From contig NZ_LFXJ01000005.1 of the NCBI RefSeq assembly GCF_001183605.1, positions 1,804,809-1,868,808 of the forward strand: a DNA stretch of 64,000 bases, in the 5' to 3' direction. The notes under the pieces were generated by a model. The model was not told where the DNA came from and did no database searches. It saw only the letters and a program-made list of their open reading frames with translations. Within the stretch, counting starts at the first letter, position 1. Each line of letters starts with the position of its first letter. Below, piece by piece: positions 1 through 9,013 of the stretch. The DNA comes from Lysinibacillus xylanilyticus (GTDB lineage: Bacteria; Bacillota; Bacilli; Bacillales_A; Planococcaceae). The translations under genes were made by a program, and so were the position numbers.

Positions 1-372
1 CTATCCACGATTTGGACCGAGCTATCCATCTTTATCGGCTTCCTATCCACGATTTGGACCGAGCTATCCAGCATTCTCGGCTTCCTATCCACGATTTGGA
101 CCGCTCTATCCAGCATTCCCGTCTTTCTATCCACGACTTTGAGCGGACACTATCCAGCACTCTCCGCTTCCTATCCACGATTTGGACCGAGCTATCCATC
201 TTTATCGGCTTCCTATCCACGATTTGGACCGAGCTATCCATCTTTATCGGCTTCCTATCCACGATTTGGACCGAGCTATCCAGCATTCTCGGCTTCCTAT
301 CCACGATTTGGACCGAGCTATCCAGCATTCTCGACTCCATATCCACGATTTGGACCGAGCTATCCATCTTTA
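1..372. repeat. 42-bp tandem repeat array, left part
   Basis: About nine copies of a 42-bp unit run without spacers and continue past the left edge. Each unit is two 21-bp halves that both open with the heptamer CTATCCA (for example at 1, 22, 43, 64 and 85). One copy near 127 is 44 bp. The array ends at the stop codon of the NERD gene on the minus strand: that TAG lies inside a CTATCC core. Because the unit is a multiple of three, long repetitive reading frames appear on both strands; I do not regard them as genes. Confidence 0.9.
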
Positions 373-1310
373 ATCCAATATTTCCTATATTTTTTTATTC
401 CTTCTGCTTTCACAGGTAATTTCTGCAATAGCCTATACGCTAAATCTGGTGAATCTACTGCGAAAAAATCACAGAAGCTTTTATTCGTTAATGAATCACC
501 CACTAACAACTTGTAATCTTCTAGCGTTCTGAAAATAGCCTCCCGATCAACTAATCCGCAGCGTGGACAAGTCCATTTTGTAGAGTGATAGCTCATTCGC
601 TGTCCATTTGAACAACGTACACATAGTACGCCTTTTACAATATCCCGAACCGGAATGGTTATTTCTCTTTTATTTGGCATATGCCTGGACAATAATTTGG
701 TAGCAAAAAGAAAGAGGTCATCTGCACCTAGAATCAGCTCTTTATGCTGTTTAAACAATTCTTTTATATGATAACGTAATCCTGAAACATGAAAAATTGG
801 TTGTCCTTTTAAACTTTCTGATAAAATAGCATTTTTCGTTGCCAAAACGACTGCATAATGAACAGGAATCTCAACTTTGTACTGCTGTAACATACTCTTC
901 ATCCACTCAGTATGTCGTCTTACTTGATGAAAAGGATCAATCATTCCCTCAACATCACCTTGAGCAGTAGTTCTTGTAAATTGAGTAAAAGACTTCTCGT
1001 ATTCAAGAAAGCCTGTTATATTTTTTATTTCTAGTATCAATATAAAATGGGGGCATAATAATATAGTGTCTATTTGATGTGTATTTCCGAAGTGATTAAG
1101 TATTTGTAAATCATGTAGGAAGTAATGTGGATTGTGTAAATTAATTTCAAGCCATTCTGCATCTACTCGCTTTTCTCCAGCAAAGCCAGCCTGTATACGC
1201 ATTAACCTATCAAAATAATTCATGTAGTCTACATGTGTACTAGGCAACCTACGTATCAAGGCTTCGAGAATTCTATGCATTTGTGATTGCTGTCGTGCTA
1301 ATAAAATCAT
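360..1310 (-). CDS. NERD domain protein with C-terminal zinc ribbon
   Basis: A 316-residue protein. Residues about 40-150 carry a nuclease-related (NERD) domain: an AGFAGEKRVD start, then QIDTILL and ILILEIKN, which fit the acidic and Glu-x-Lys core of this nuclease-like fold. Near residues 230-255 two CxxC pairs (CVRC and CPRC) form a likely zinc ribbon. NERD proteins are presumed to act on nucleic acid; the substrate is unknown. The start has a good ribosome site (GGAGGGG, 7 bases upstream). The gene stands alone between two arrays of the 42-bp repeat and its stop codon lies in the left one. A Fur-like palindrome sits about 30 bases upstream. Confidence 0.85.
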   Translation of the reverse strand: MILLARQQSQMHRILEALIRRLPSTHVDYMNYFDRLMRIQAGFAGEKRVDAEWLEINLHNPHYFLHDLQILNHFGNTHQIDTILLCPHFILILEIKNITGFLEYEKSFTQFTRTTAQGDVEGMIDPFHQVRRHTEWMKSMLQQYKVEIPVHYAVVLATKNAILSESLKGQPIFHVSGLRYHIKELFKQHKELILGADDLFLFATKLLSRHMPNKREITIPVRDIVKGVLCVRCSNGQRMSYHSTKWTCPRCGLVDREAIFRTLEDYKLLVGDSLTNKSFCDFFAVDSPDLAYRLLQKLPVKAEGIKKYRKYWIKDG

Positions 1311-1336
1311 TGTCTCTCCCCTCCTCTATTTATTAT

Positions 1337-1355
1337 ATTAATAATTATCATTATT
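1337..1355. promoter_or_regulatory. Weak Fur-box-like palindrome
   Basis: Read on the minus strand it matches the 19-bp Fur consensus at 15 positions, by eye, and lies just upstream of the NERD gene. In A/T-rich intergenic DNA such a match can arise by chance. A perfect Fur box is present at 6381-6399 for comparison. Confidence 0.25.
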
Positions 1356-1525
1356 AAAAGAGGTTCCAAAAAACTTGAAATACAAATTATTCAAAATAAA
1401 TTTTCAGCCAATTTTTTTAGATAAAAAGAACGAAAAAATCGTCTTGATCTAGCATCTGCTACTACTTTTCTGCTCCATATACCTATTTTGACGACGCTAC
1501 TATCTTTCTTCTCGTTATCATCTCC

Positions 1526-2516
1526 ATGACTTTGAGCGGGTTCTATCCACGATTTTGAGCTCTCTATCCAGCTTTCTCCTATTTCTATCCACGATTTGGA
1601 GCGGACACTATCATTGATTCTCCGCTTCCTATCCACGATTTTGAGTGAGCTATCCAGCATTCCCGTTTTTCTATCCACGACTTTGAGCGGACACTATCCA
1701 GCACTCTCCGCTTCCTATCCATGACTTTGAGCGGGTTCTATCCAGCATTCCCCACTTCCTATCCACGATTTTGAGTGAGCTATCCATCATTCTCGTCTTC
1801 CTATCCACGATTTGGAGCGCTCTATCCAGCTTTCTCGCCTTTCTATCCACGACTTTGAGCGGACACTATCCAGCACTCTCCGCTTCCTATCCCGGCCTTT
1901 GGCGGGACACTCTCCTGCATTCTCCGCTTCCTATCCCGACTTTGAGCGGGCTCTATCCAGCATTCTCCTATTTCTATCTACGATTATGAGCGAGCTATCC
2001 ATCATTTTCATCCTCCTATCCACGATTTTGAGCGTTCTATCCAGCATTCTCCTCTTTCTATCCACGATTTTGAGCTCTCTTTCCAGCATTTTCGTCCTCC
2101 TATCCACGACTTTGAGCGGACACTATCCAGCACTCTCCGCTTCCTATCCCGACTTTGAGCGGGCTCTATCCAGCATTCCCCGCTTTCTATCCCGACTTTG
2201 AGCGGGCTCTATCCAGCATTCCCCGCTTTCTATCCACGATTTGGAGCGCTCTATCCAGCTTTCTCGTCTTTCTATCCACGACTTTGAGCGGACACTATCC
2301 TGCATTCTCCGCTTCCTATCCCGGCTTTGAGCGGGCTCTATCCAGCATTCTCCTATTTCTATCTACGATTATGAGCGAGCTATCCATCATTTTCATCCTC
2401 CTATCCACGATTATGAGTGCTTTATCCAGCATTCTCCACTTTCTATCCACGATTTGGACCGAGCTATCCAACATTTTCATCTTCTTATCCACGATTTTGA
2501 GCGGGCCTACCTTCAT
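1526..2516. repeat. 42-bp tandem repeat array, right part
   Basis: About 23 copies of the same 42-bp unit as at 1-372, in the same orientation, more diverged. The heptamer CTATCCA again recurs about every 21 bases. A variant with CTATCCCGACTTTGAGCGGG replaces one half in several copies. The array fills the space between the NERD gene promoter and the terminator of the siderophore operon. Reading frames inside it are repeat artefacts. Confidence 0.9.
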
Positions 2517-2546
2517 TCTTCGTCAAACGAAGACCCCTTCCGCTCA

Positions 2547-2586
2547 CAAAAAAAAAAACAACTGAACAGCCTAAGCCATTCAGTCG
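2547..2586 (-). terminator. Rho-independent terminator of siderophore operon
   Basis: On the minus strand a CGACTGAA...TTCAGTTG stem is followed by twelve T residues. The stop codon of the last permease gene lies in the rising arm. Confidence 0.85.
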
Positions 2587-3587
2587 TTTTTTCGTAGTAA
2601 ATATAAAAAATAGGGTGCGCCGATACATGCTACGACTATACCTGCTGGCACTGTCGCACTTGAAATTGCTACGCGGCCAATAGTATCCGCTAGCATTAGT
2701 AGGCTTGCACCGATAAATAATGTGAGTGGTAAAAAGAACTGGAAGCGCGGTCCGACAAGTTGCTTTGCAATATGTGGAGCCATAAGACCGATAAAGGCAA
2801 TGCCTCCTGTGACCGATACAGCTGCTGCAGCTAATGCTACAGAGACAACTAATAATTGCAAACGCTCTCGTTCGATGTTTAAGCCTAAGCCAACCGCTGT
2901 TTGTTCTGTCATCGCCAGTACATTTAACACATTTGCTTTATAAAAAATAAATGGAATGCCTAGCACTAGCCAAGGCAATAAAGCCCAGAAAAATGGCCAA
3001 TCTGTTCCCCAAATATTGCCCGCTAGCCATTGCGAAATAAATTGCACATCGCTACGCTCAGCTGAGGAAATTATCATTATCATTAAACCCGATAAAGCAG
3101 ATGCTACACCTACTCCGACTAAAATAAGCTGGACCGGCTGTACACCTTGATTGCGCTTATACGAGAAAAAGTAAATGCAGAATGCCGTTAATAAAGCGCT
3201 ACAAAATCCTACAAGTGGTAACACATACGCAAAGTTAGGCAGATCACCACCTACAAGGAGATAAAAAAGCGTAATACCAACACCTGCACCCGCATTAATC
3301 CCAATAATACCAGGGTCGGCTAAGTCATTACGGGTCACCCCCTGCAAAACGGCACCAGCTAATGCTAACGCCATCCCTGCAGCTGCTAGCACAAACAATC
3401 TTGGTAAACGAACTGAGAACAATACGAATGATTCTTTGAAGCTACCGTCTCCCATTAAAATTGGTATTATTCGATCAATCGAAACCGAAGCTGCTCCCAT
3501 TGAAATACCCATAACAAAAATAACTACTGTTAATAGTATCCAAGCCATTAACCATCTACGTTGTTTTTTTCGTCCTACATTAAACAA
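2580..3587 (-). CDS. Iron-siderophore ABC transporter permease (FecCD family)
   Basis: An inner-membrane permease of the FecCD/BtuC family, about 335 residues with roughly nine to ten hydrophobic segments. It carries the family signatures GAVLQGVTRNDLADPG and GGIAFIGLMAPHIAK. It forms the membrane channel with the product of the preceding gene. I place the start at a TTG preceded by GGAGGT at 7 bases; this overlaps the end of the upstream gene by 8 bases. The frame stays open upstream to 3653, but that would force a 74-base overlap and an unusual N-terminus. It is the last gene of the operon ATPase, binding protein, permease, permease. Confidence 0.88.
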   Translation of the reverse strand: MFNVGRKKQRRWLMAWILLTVVIFVMGISMGAASVSIDRIIPILMGDGSFKESFVLFSVRLPRLFVLAAAGMALALAGAVLQGVTRNDLADPGIIGINAGAGVGITLFYLLVGGDLPNFAYVLPLVGFCSALLTAFCIYFFSYKRNQGVQPVQLILVGVGVASALSGLMIMIISSAERSDVQFISQWLAGNIWGTDWPFFWALLPWLVLGIPFIFYKANVLNVLAMTEQTAVGLGLNIERERLQLLVVSVALAAAAVSVTGGIAFIGLMAPHIAKQLVGPRFQFFLPLTLFIGASLLMLADTIGRVAISSATVPAGIVVACIGAPYFLYLLRKND

Positions 3588-4581
3588 TCTGGCGACCTCC
3601 CTTACGAACAAGAAGTAAGAAGAACGGAAGGCCGATAATTGAAATAATTGCAACTACCGGTGTCTCATATGGAGCATTAATCATTCTACCTGCAAAATCC
3701 GCAGTCACCATAAACCATCCACCGATAATAGCGCTCATCGGTAAGACAAATCGATAGTCTGTCCCTACAATTGCTCGGACAATATGCGGCACCATTAGCC
3801 CAACAAACGCTAAATTACCTACTAGCGCTACTGCAGAGCCTGCAAGAATGACAACTACAAACATCATAATGCCTTTAATGACTGCTGTGTTTTGTCCTAA
3901 TCCAACAGCTACTTCTTCATTTAAACTTAAAATAGTTAGCTGACGACTAAATATAAAAGCGATCACTAATCCTATTAAAATAACAGGAGCAATTATTAAA
4001 GCTTGCCATGTAGTGCCAATTAAACCGCCACTCGTCCACATCGAAACATCTTTTGAAATTTGAAATAATATTCCCGTACCATCTGCAATTGCTTGTAATA
4101 AAGCGGATACAGCTGCCCCAGCCAAAACTAACTTTAATGGTGAAAAGCCATTCTTGGTTGAAGCGCCAATACCATAGACAACAATCATCCCTACACCTGC
4201 ACCTATGAAACATGCAAAAATAAGCGTATAGTACGACGTATTTGGGATAAATGCCATCGTCAAAGCAAGTGCCGCATTCGCACCTGCTGTGAGACCAAGA
4301 AGTCCCGGATCTGCTAATGGATTTCTAGTAACCCCTTGCATAATAGCCCCAGCAACTGCGAGTGCACTACCTACAAAAATAGCAGCAATAATACGAGGAA
4401 ATCGAATTTCACGTAAAATAGAATAATGCTTGCCACCGTCTTGTCCGACAATCGCTTGATAGACATCTTCAATACTTGTATTTGCCGCGCCGACACAAAG
4501 TGAGATCGTAACTGTAACCGCTAATAAGATCAGTGCAAGCAATACCTGAAGCCAAAATGGGGAATGTCGAAACTTTGTCAT
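3580..4581 (-). CDS. Iron-siderophore ABC transporter permease (FecCD family)
   Basis: A 333-residue FecCD-family permease with many membrane segments and the motifs GAIMQGVTRNPLADPGLLG and GNLAFVGLMVPHIVR. It pairs with the permease encoded next to it to form the channel of an Fe3+-siderophore importer. The start lies 25 bases after the stop of the binding protein gene. Operon order and sequence resemble the B. subtilis yfiY-yfiZ-yfhA type of hydroxamate-siderophore importers; the exact ligand cannot be read from the sequence. Confidence 0.9.
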   Translation of the reverse strand: MTKFRHSPFWLQVLLALILLAVTVTISLCVGAANTSIEDVYQAIVGQDGGKHYSILREIRFPRIIAAIFVGSALAVAGAIMQGVTRNPLADPGLLGLTAGANAALALTMAFIPNTSYYTLIFACFIGAGVGMIVVYGIGASTKNGFSPLKLVLAGAAVSALLQAIADGTGILFQISKDVSMWTSGGLIGTTWQALIIAPVILIGLVIAFIFSRQLTILSLNEEVAVGLGQNTAVIKGIMMFVVVILAGSAVALVGNLAFVGLMVPHIVRAIVGTDYRFVLPMSAIIGGWFMVTADFAGRMINAPYETPVVAIISIIGLPFFLLLVRKGGRQIV

Positions 4582-4606
4582 TTGCCTTCGCTACTCTCTA
4601 CTGAAA

Positions 4607-5524
4607 TTATTGTAAAAATTTCTTTTCAAAGAAATCTAGTTGATAATCTAAAGTGATTGGGTCATTAAAGTAAAATTCGTTGCCATTCACTTCAAATAAA
4701 TGACCATTCTTCACCGCTTCTAAATCCTTAAACCACGCAGCATTTTTAATGGCGCTATCCTCACCTTTAAATGTACTAAAAATCACATAGTCACCTGCAT
4801 ATTCATTTAATACTTCTGTAGAAATTGCAAAATAACCTGGTTTTAAAGCGTCTTGTTTTACTTTTTCAGGCATTTTCAAGCCCATTTCTTGATATAAAAT
4901 TTCTGTTCCTCGACCCCAGTTATCTCCATACACATACATTTGTTTATTAAACATTTCTGCGACAGTAACCGTTGCATCTTCGCCGATTTTTTCTTTAATT
5001 TTTGTACCCGTCTCTGCAGCACGTTCTTTAAAATCTTTTACCCAATCAGTTGCTTCTTTTTCTTTATTCACAACTTTACCGATTTCAATAAATTGCTGTA
5101 AGTAATCAACTTTACCATAAGTAAATAATACAGTTGGTGCGATTTCTGCTAATTTATCCGCATTTTCAATACCATTTAAACCAATAATCAAATCTGGATC
5201 AAGCTCGATAATTTTTTCGATATCCGTATTCTCAACAACCACTGCATCTTTAATTTCATCTTGGAAGTTTGGATTATCTGCAGTCCATGAATCAATACCG
5301 ACAACATTAACGCCAAGCTTTAGTAAATCCCCAACAAATGAAGATAACACAACTACACGTTTAGGGTTAGCTGGTACTTCAATAGGACCTGATTCTGATT
5401 GATACGTAATCGTTTCTGCAGATGCTTTATCTTTTGAGCCCTCATCCGCCTTCTCTTCTTTATTGCCGCACGCTGCAAGCACTAGTACGACAATCATAAA
5501 CATTGGTAGTAACCACTTTTTCAT
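4607..5524 (-). CDS. Iron-siderophore ABC transporter substrate-binding lipoprotein
   Basis: A 305-residue lipoprotein. The signal peptide ends in the lipobox LAAC, so the mature Cys is near residue 19, followed by a charged linker. The rest is the periplasmic-binding-protein fold of the FhuD/BtuF type (PKRVVVLSS near residue 58, then DLIIGL), which binds ferric siderophores on the outside of the membrane. It follows the ATPase gene by 14 bases. Regulation by iron is likely through the Fur box upstream of the operon. Confidence 0.9.
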   Translation of the reverse strand: MKKWLLPMFMIVVLVLAACGNKEEKADEGSKDKASAETITYQSESGPIEVPANPKRVVVLSSFVGDLLKLGVNVVGIDSWTADNPNFQDEIKDAVVVENTDIEKIIELDPDLIIGLNGIENADKLAEIAPTVLFTYGKVDYLQQFIEIGKVVNKEKEATDWVKDFKERAAETGTKIKEKIGEDATVTVAEMFNKQMYVYGDNWGRGTEILYQEMGLKMPEKVKQDALKPGYFAISTEVLNEYAGDYVIFSTFKGEDSAIKNAAWFKDLEAVKNGHLFEVNGNEFYFNDPITLDYQLDFFEKKFLQ

Positions 5525-5538
5525 GAATATATCTCCTT

Positions 5539-6327
5539 TTACACTGTTTGTAGTAAGTTATATGTAATGCACATTGGCTTATCTGTACGTGGATCCTTAC
5601 CAATGACTGCATCAATATTAAACACTTTTTCTAATACTTCAGGTACCATGACTTCCTCAGCAGTACCGAACTTCACAAGCTCTCCTTTTGACAGCGCAAC
5701 AATAAAATCTGAAAAACGTGCTGCCTGATTTAAATCATGTAGCACCATGACAATTGTGCGTCCCTCTTCTTCATTAAGCTTATTAAGTAATTCTAAAACT
5801 TCTAATTGATGCGCCATATCTAAATAAGTTGTTGGTTCATCTAAAAAAATAATATCGGTCTCTTGCGCTAATGCCATTGCAATCCACACTCGCTGACGCT
5901 GTCCACCTGATAAGGCATCAACTGTGTTCTGACGAAAGTCATCCGTTTTAGTTACCTTTAAGGCCCAGTCAATCATTTCTTTATCCTTTTGCGATAAATT
6001 ACCGAAGCCTTTTTGATATGGAAATCGACCGTAGGATACAAGCTCTTCCACTGTTAAACCATGTGCACTTTCTGGACTTTGTGGTAATATGGCAAGCTCT
6101 TTCGCTAATTCTTTCGTATTCATCTCGGAAATATTTTGACCATCTAATATGACATGTCCACTCTTATGCTTCAAAATCCTTGTAATAGCCTTTAAAAGTG
6201 TTGATTTACCACAGCCATTGGAACCAATAATGGTCGTTATTTTACCGTCCGGAATTTGTAGCGATAAATCATGCACAATCGTTTTATCCTCGTAGCCGAT
6301 ACGAATCGATTCAACTTGTAAACGCAC
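5539..6327 (-). CDS. Iron-siderophore ABC transporter ATP-binding protein
   Basis: A 262-residue ABC ATPase of the FecE/FhuC class. Walker A is GSNGCGKSTLL near residue 35, the signature is LSGGQRQRVWIAMAL, and Walker B is IIFLDEPTTYLD. The closest match I can name is the B. subtilis YusV type, an ATPase shared by several siderophore importers. It is the first gene of the four-gene operon, starting about 55 bases from the Fur box. Having the ATPase next to its binding protein and permeases suggests a dedicated system here. Confidence 0.9.
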   Translation of the reverse strand: MRLQVESIRIGYEDKTIVHDLSLQIPDGKITTIIGSNGCGKSTLLKAITRILKHKSGHVILDGQNISEMNTKELAKELAILPQSPESAHGLTVEELVSYGRFPYQKGFGNLSQKDKEMIDWALKVTKTDDFRQNTVDALSGGQRQRVWIAMALAQETDIIFLDEPTTYLDMAHQLEVLELLNKLNEEEGRTIVMVLHDLNQAARFSDFIVALSKGELVKFGTAEEVMVPEVLEKVFNIDAVIGKDPRTDKPMCITYNLLQTV

Positions 6328-6380
6328 AACATAACCTCTCTTTCCTTTTACTTCTTTGCATGCTATGATAACAATTGTTC

Positions 6381-6399
6381 GATAATGATAATCATTATC
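6381..6399. promoter_or_regulatory. Fur box
   Basis: GATAATGATAATCATTATC is an exact copy of the classical 19-bp Fur operator. It lies between the divergent siderophore operon (minus) and the ferredoxin-NADP reductase gene (plus), so one iron-loaded Fur site probably represses both. Confidence 0.92.
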
Positions 6400-6476
6400 A
6401 CTTAATTTAGTCTAGTTTTCCTATTAAGTTTTGTCAAACACTTTTTTATTAATTTTTTAAGGATGTGACGGTATAA

Positions 6477-7517
6477 ATGCAACATATATACGATGTAACA
6501 ATTATTGGTGGTGGCCCTGCAGGCCTATATAGTGCCTTTTATAGTGGTTTACGAGGATTGAAAACGAAGTTAATTGAGAGTCAACAACAGCTTGGTGGTA
6601 AAGTTTTACTTTATCCTGAAAAGCTAATTTGGGATATTGGTGGTCACCCTCCAGTATTAGGCGAACAATTTGTAAAACAGTTAATTGCGCAGGCAAAAAC
6701 TTTTGATCCAACCATTTTAACAGGGACAAAAGTTGATTTCATCGAGCGCCAAGATGATATTTTTGTTCTACATACTGCACAAGGTGATAAACATTACTCT
6801 AAGACTGTTCTTTTAGCAGTTGGTGGTGGTATTATTAACCCTCAAAAACTTTCACTAGAAGGTGCAGAAAAATATGAAATGACTAATTTACACTATACCG
6901 TACAGTCTTATCGACACTTTGTGGACAAGGAAATTATTATTTCAGGAGGTGGAAATGCGGCTCTTGACTGGGCAGTTGAACTTAGTCCTATCGCTAAAAA
7001 CGTAACTGTAGTTTATCGTAAAGATAAATTATCTGCCCATGAAGCAACAATTCAAGAGGCTTTAGATGCTGGAGTAAAGATCGAATGCCATACAACTATT
7101 TCAAAATTGACCGCTAATGCTGACAAAACAGCGATTCAATTAGTGACGTGTGAAAACTCAAAAACAAAGCAAAGCTATACCCGTCAAATCGATGAAGTAA
7201 TTGTTAGTCATGGCTATAACCGTGAAGCATCATTAGAGTTAGATCAAGCGATTACCGTTCCTAAAAAAGAAGATTACTATTTCGAAGGGAAAGCAACCGG
7301 AGAAACTGAGCAGCCTGGTATTTTTGCAGCGGGTGATATTTTATCATTTGAAGGAAAAATTCATCTCCTTTTAGGTACTTTCCAAGATGCAGCCAATGCT
7401 GTGAACTCTATCAAAACTTATCTAGAGCCTACTGCCTACCGCCATGGGGTCGTGTCATCACATAATGAAGTATTTAAAGAGAAAAATCGCTCTATTATTG
7501 AAAAGCAACTTAAATAA
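6477..7517 (+). CDS. Ferredoxin--NADP(+) reductase (YumC/YcgT type)
   Basis: A 346-residue flavoprotein of the thioredoxin-reductase-like FNR class. The FAD site is IIGGGPAGLYSAFY at residues 8-21, the NADPH site ISGGGNAALDWAVE near 155, and the second FAD motif FAAGDI near 285. There is no CxxC pair, which separates it from thioredoxin reductase. It passes electrons between NADPH and ferredoxin or flavodoxin. B. subtilis has two such enzymes, YumC and YcgT, and ycgT is Fur-regulated; the shared Fur box here suggests this copy is the iron-responsive one. A role in reductive release of iron from imported siderophores is an inference. Confidence 0.92.
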   Translation: MQHIYDVTIIGGGPAGLYSAFYSGLRGLKTKLIESQQQLGGKVLLYPEKLIWDIGGHPPVLGEQFVKQLIAQAKTFDPTILTGTKVDFIERQDDIFVLHTAQGDKHYSKTVLLAVGGGIINPQKLSLEGAEKYEMTNLHYTVQSYRHFVDKEIIISGGGNAALDWAVELSPIAKNVTVVYRKDKLSAHEATIQEALDAGVKIECHTTISKLTANADKTAIQLVTCENSKTKQSYTRQIDEVIVSHGYNREASLELDQAITVPKKEDYYFEGKATGETEQPGIFAAGDILSFEGKIHLLLGTFQDAANAVNSIKTYLEPTAYRHGVVSSHNEVFKEKNRSIIEKQLK

Positions 7518-7552
7518 GCATTAAGAACTAAATACAATGATTTATCAATCAC

Positions 7553-7594
7553 AATAACCCCTCTTAAGAGAATTTACTCTTCAGAGGGGTTCTA
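7553..7594. terminator. Terminator hairpin after the reductase gene
   Basis: AACCCCTCT and AGAGGGGTT form the outer stem and AAGAG/CTCTT continue it inward. The T run is weak on the plus strand. It probably ends the reductase transcript. Confidence 0.65.
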
Positions 7595-7648
7595 ATTATT
7601 CTCAAGCCTTTCCTGCTATTTTATAAAGGCGGACTTTAAAAAATCCAT

Positions 7649-7894
7649 CTACCTAAAGAAATTTATTAATGCTCCCATCTGCCTTAACATACCAACTCCA
7701 TTTGTTATTGTACCCGCATGGCCCATAATTGTATTTAAATGCTGTGGTAATCTTCCAAATCTAGAAGGTTGGGGCTGTTGATTAGGGTAAAAGAAAGGTT
7801 GCACTCTTCTACCTTGCATAGGAGGGCCAAAACCTTGTCTATTTCTTGGTGGGAATGGTGGTCTCATTCTAGAATTAGGCGGATAAAATGGCAT
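7649..7894 (-). CDS. YppG-like small proline-rich protein
   Basis: An 81-residue protein: a Pro/Arg/Phe-rich N-terminal half (PFYPP, RPPFPPRN, RRVQPFFYP) followed by a conserved-looking tail (HLNTIMGHAGTITNGVGMLR) ending in NFFR. This layout recalls the YppG/YqfQ (VrrA)-like proteins of Bacilli, which have no established function and may belong to the spore. The start is the ATG preceded by AGGGGGTG; an upstream in-frame start at 7912 would fall inside that ribosome site. It is a single gene with no operon partner. Confidence 0.7.
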   Translation of the reverse strand: MPFYPPNSRMRPPFPPRNRQGFGPPMQGRRVQPFFYPNQQPQPSRFGRLPQHLNTIMGHAGTITNGVGMLRQMGALINFFR

Positions 7895-8127
7895 CAATTC
7901 ACCCCCTATCAAATATCTTTTTTCTAGTATACGTCTGTATTTTTTTATTGTTTAGACTATCGAAGAAGGTGCTAAAAAAAATATATAGATATGTATTGTA
8001 AAAATGTCGAAGCCCAAATTATTTATTAATCTCCCCTCCTTTCTGTAAAGGTTCTTCATGACAACTCAGGAACCATAGTATTTTTAATTTCATATTATAC
8101 AAAAATACGAATAAAGAAGGGATTCCG

Positions 8128-8826
8128 ATTCAAAATTCGAAATATCTAGAATTTCTGTCCAAATTTGGCGTTGGCGGTGCGCATCCTGGTGGTATTAATC
8201 TAACAAAGGAAATATTCAAGGCAGAGAGCATTAACGAAAACTCCCGCATTTTGGATGTAGGGTGTGGTACAGGCCAAACCTCTGCCTATTTGGCGGAAAC
8301 ATATGAAGCAAAAGTAACAGGTATTGATATCAATTCTGAAATGGTCGCAAAGGCTAAAAGGAGAATGAAAAAAAATCACTTACCCGTAAAAATAATGCAA
8401 TGCTCTATAGAACAAGTACCATTACCTGATCATACATTTGATTTTATTATTTCTGAATCTGTTCTTTCTTTTGTCAATAAACCTAATGCCCTAAAAGAAA
8501 TTTTTCGTTTGTTAAAGAAAGGCGGTCGGTTTATTGCCATTGAATTTACTATTAATCAACCACTTGAAGAAAAAAATGAAGAGGAAATCATACAGTTTTA
8601 TGGATTTGATTCTTGTTTAATGAAAAAGGATTGGGTAGCTTTGTTTAATCAGGCTAGTTTTAAAAATATTCATATACAAAAAAATAACTCAATCTTCTCA
8701 ATCCCTGAGCTTCATCACTCAAAGGATATTGCACCTGAACTTTATGAAGTAATGGATAAACATTTCGATATGAACTTAAAATATGAAGGCATTTTAGACT
8801 ATAGAATATATTCATGTACTAAATAG
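8128..8826 (+). CDS. Class I SAM-dependent methyltransferase with an apparent ATT start
   Basis: A small methyltransferase. Motif I is ILDVGCGTGQTSAYLA, the acidic ribose-binding residue is in VTGIDIN, and a post-I region CSIEQVPLPDHTFDFI follows, as in the UbiE/Methyltransf_11 group. The substrate is unknown. The first ATG, GTG or TTG in frame is a TTG at 8251, which would remove part of the fold and cut into motif I. The frame is open and protein-like upstream (QNSKYLEFLSKFG, then GAHPGG) to an ATT at 8128 preceded by AAGGG at 6 bases. I take this ATT as the start, giving 232 residues; a mutated ATG or a sequencing error are alternatives. Confidence 0.75.
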   Translation: MQNSKYLEFLSKFGVGGAHPGGINLTKEIFKAESINENSRILDVGCGTGQTSAYLAETYEAKVTGIDINSEMVAKAKRRMKKNHLPVKIMQCSIEQVPLPDHTFDFIISESVLSFVNKPNALKEIFRLLKKGGRFIAIEFTINQPLEEKNEEEIIQFYGFDSCLMKKDWVALFNQASFKNIHIQKNNSIFSIPELHHSKDIAPELYEVMDKHFDMNLKYEGILDYRIYSCTK

Positions 8827-8918
8827 TGTGGGATGTTATTCAACTTGAAAGCATACTATGTAAATGAAAAAGAGCAGAAGACTCGTTCAACGACAAATCT
8901 CCTACTCCAACATCTATA

Positions 8919-8966
8919 GCGGGAAGTTAATCCTCTGTGGCATTTCCCGCTTCTTCTTATTTTTTA
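8919..8966 (+). terminator. Terminator after the methyltransferase gene
   Basis: AGCGGGAA and TTCCCGCTT form a stem with a 19-base loop, followed by a T-rich tract on the plus strand. Confidence 0.7.
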
Positions 8967-9013
8967 GCCCCTCACTCAAAATAATCCTTTTAAAAAGGAT
9001 CAAAATTTCCTCC

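Noticed and set aside
1-372. CRISPR array
   Set aside because: The units are contiguous with no unique spacers, and no cas genes are present.
1391-1678. Minus-strand 95-codon frame next to the right array
   Set aside because: Most of it lies inside the repeat and no ribosome site precedes it.
1-2516. Long reading frames with 14-residue repeats on both strands of the 42-bp arrays
   Set aside because: The unit length is a multiple of three, so open frames arise on both strands at once; no ribosome sites or independent codon pattern support them.
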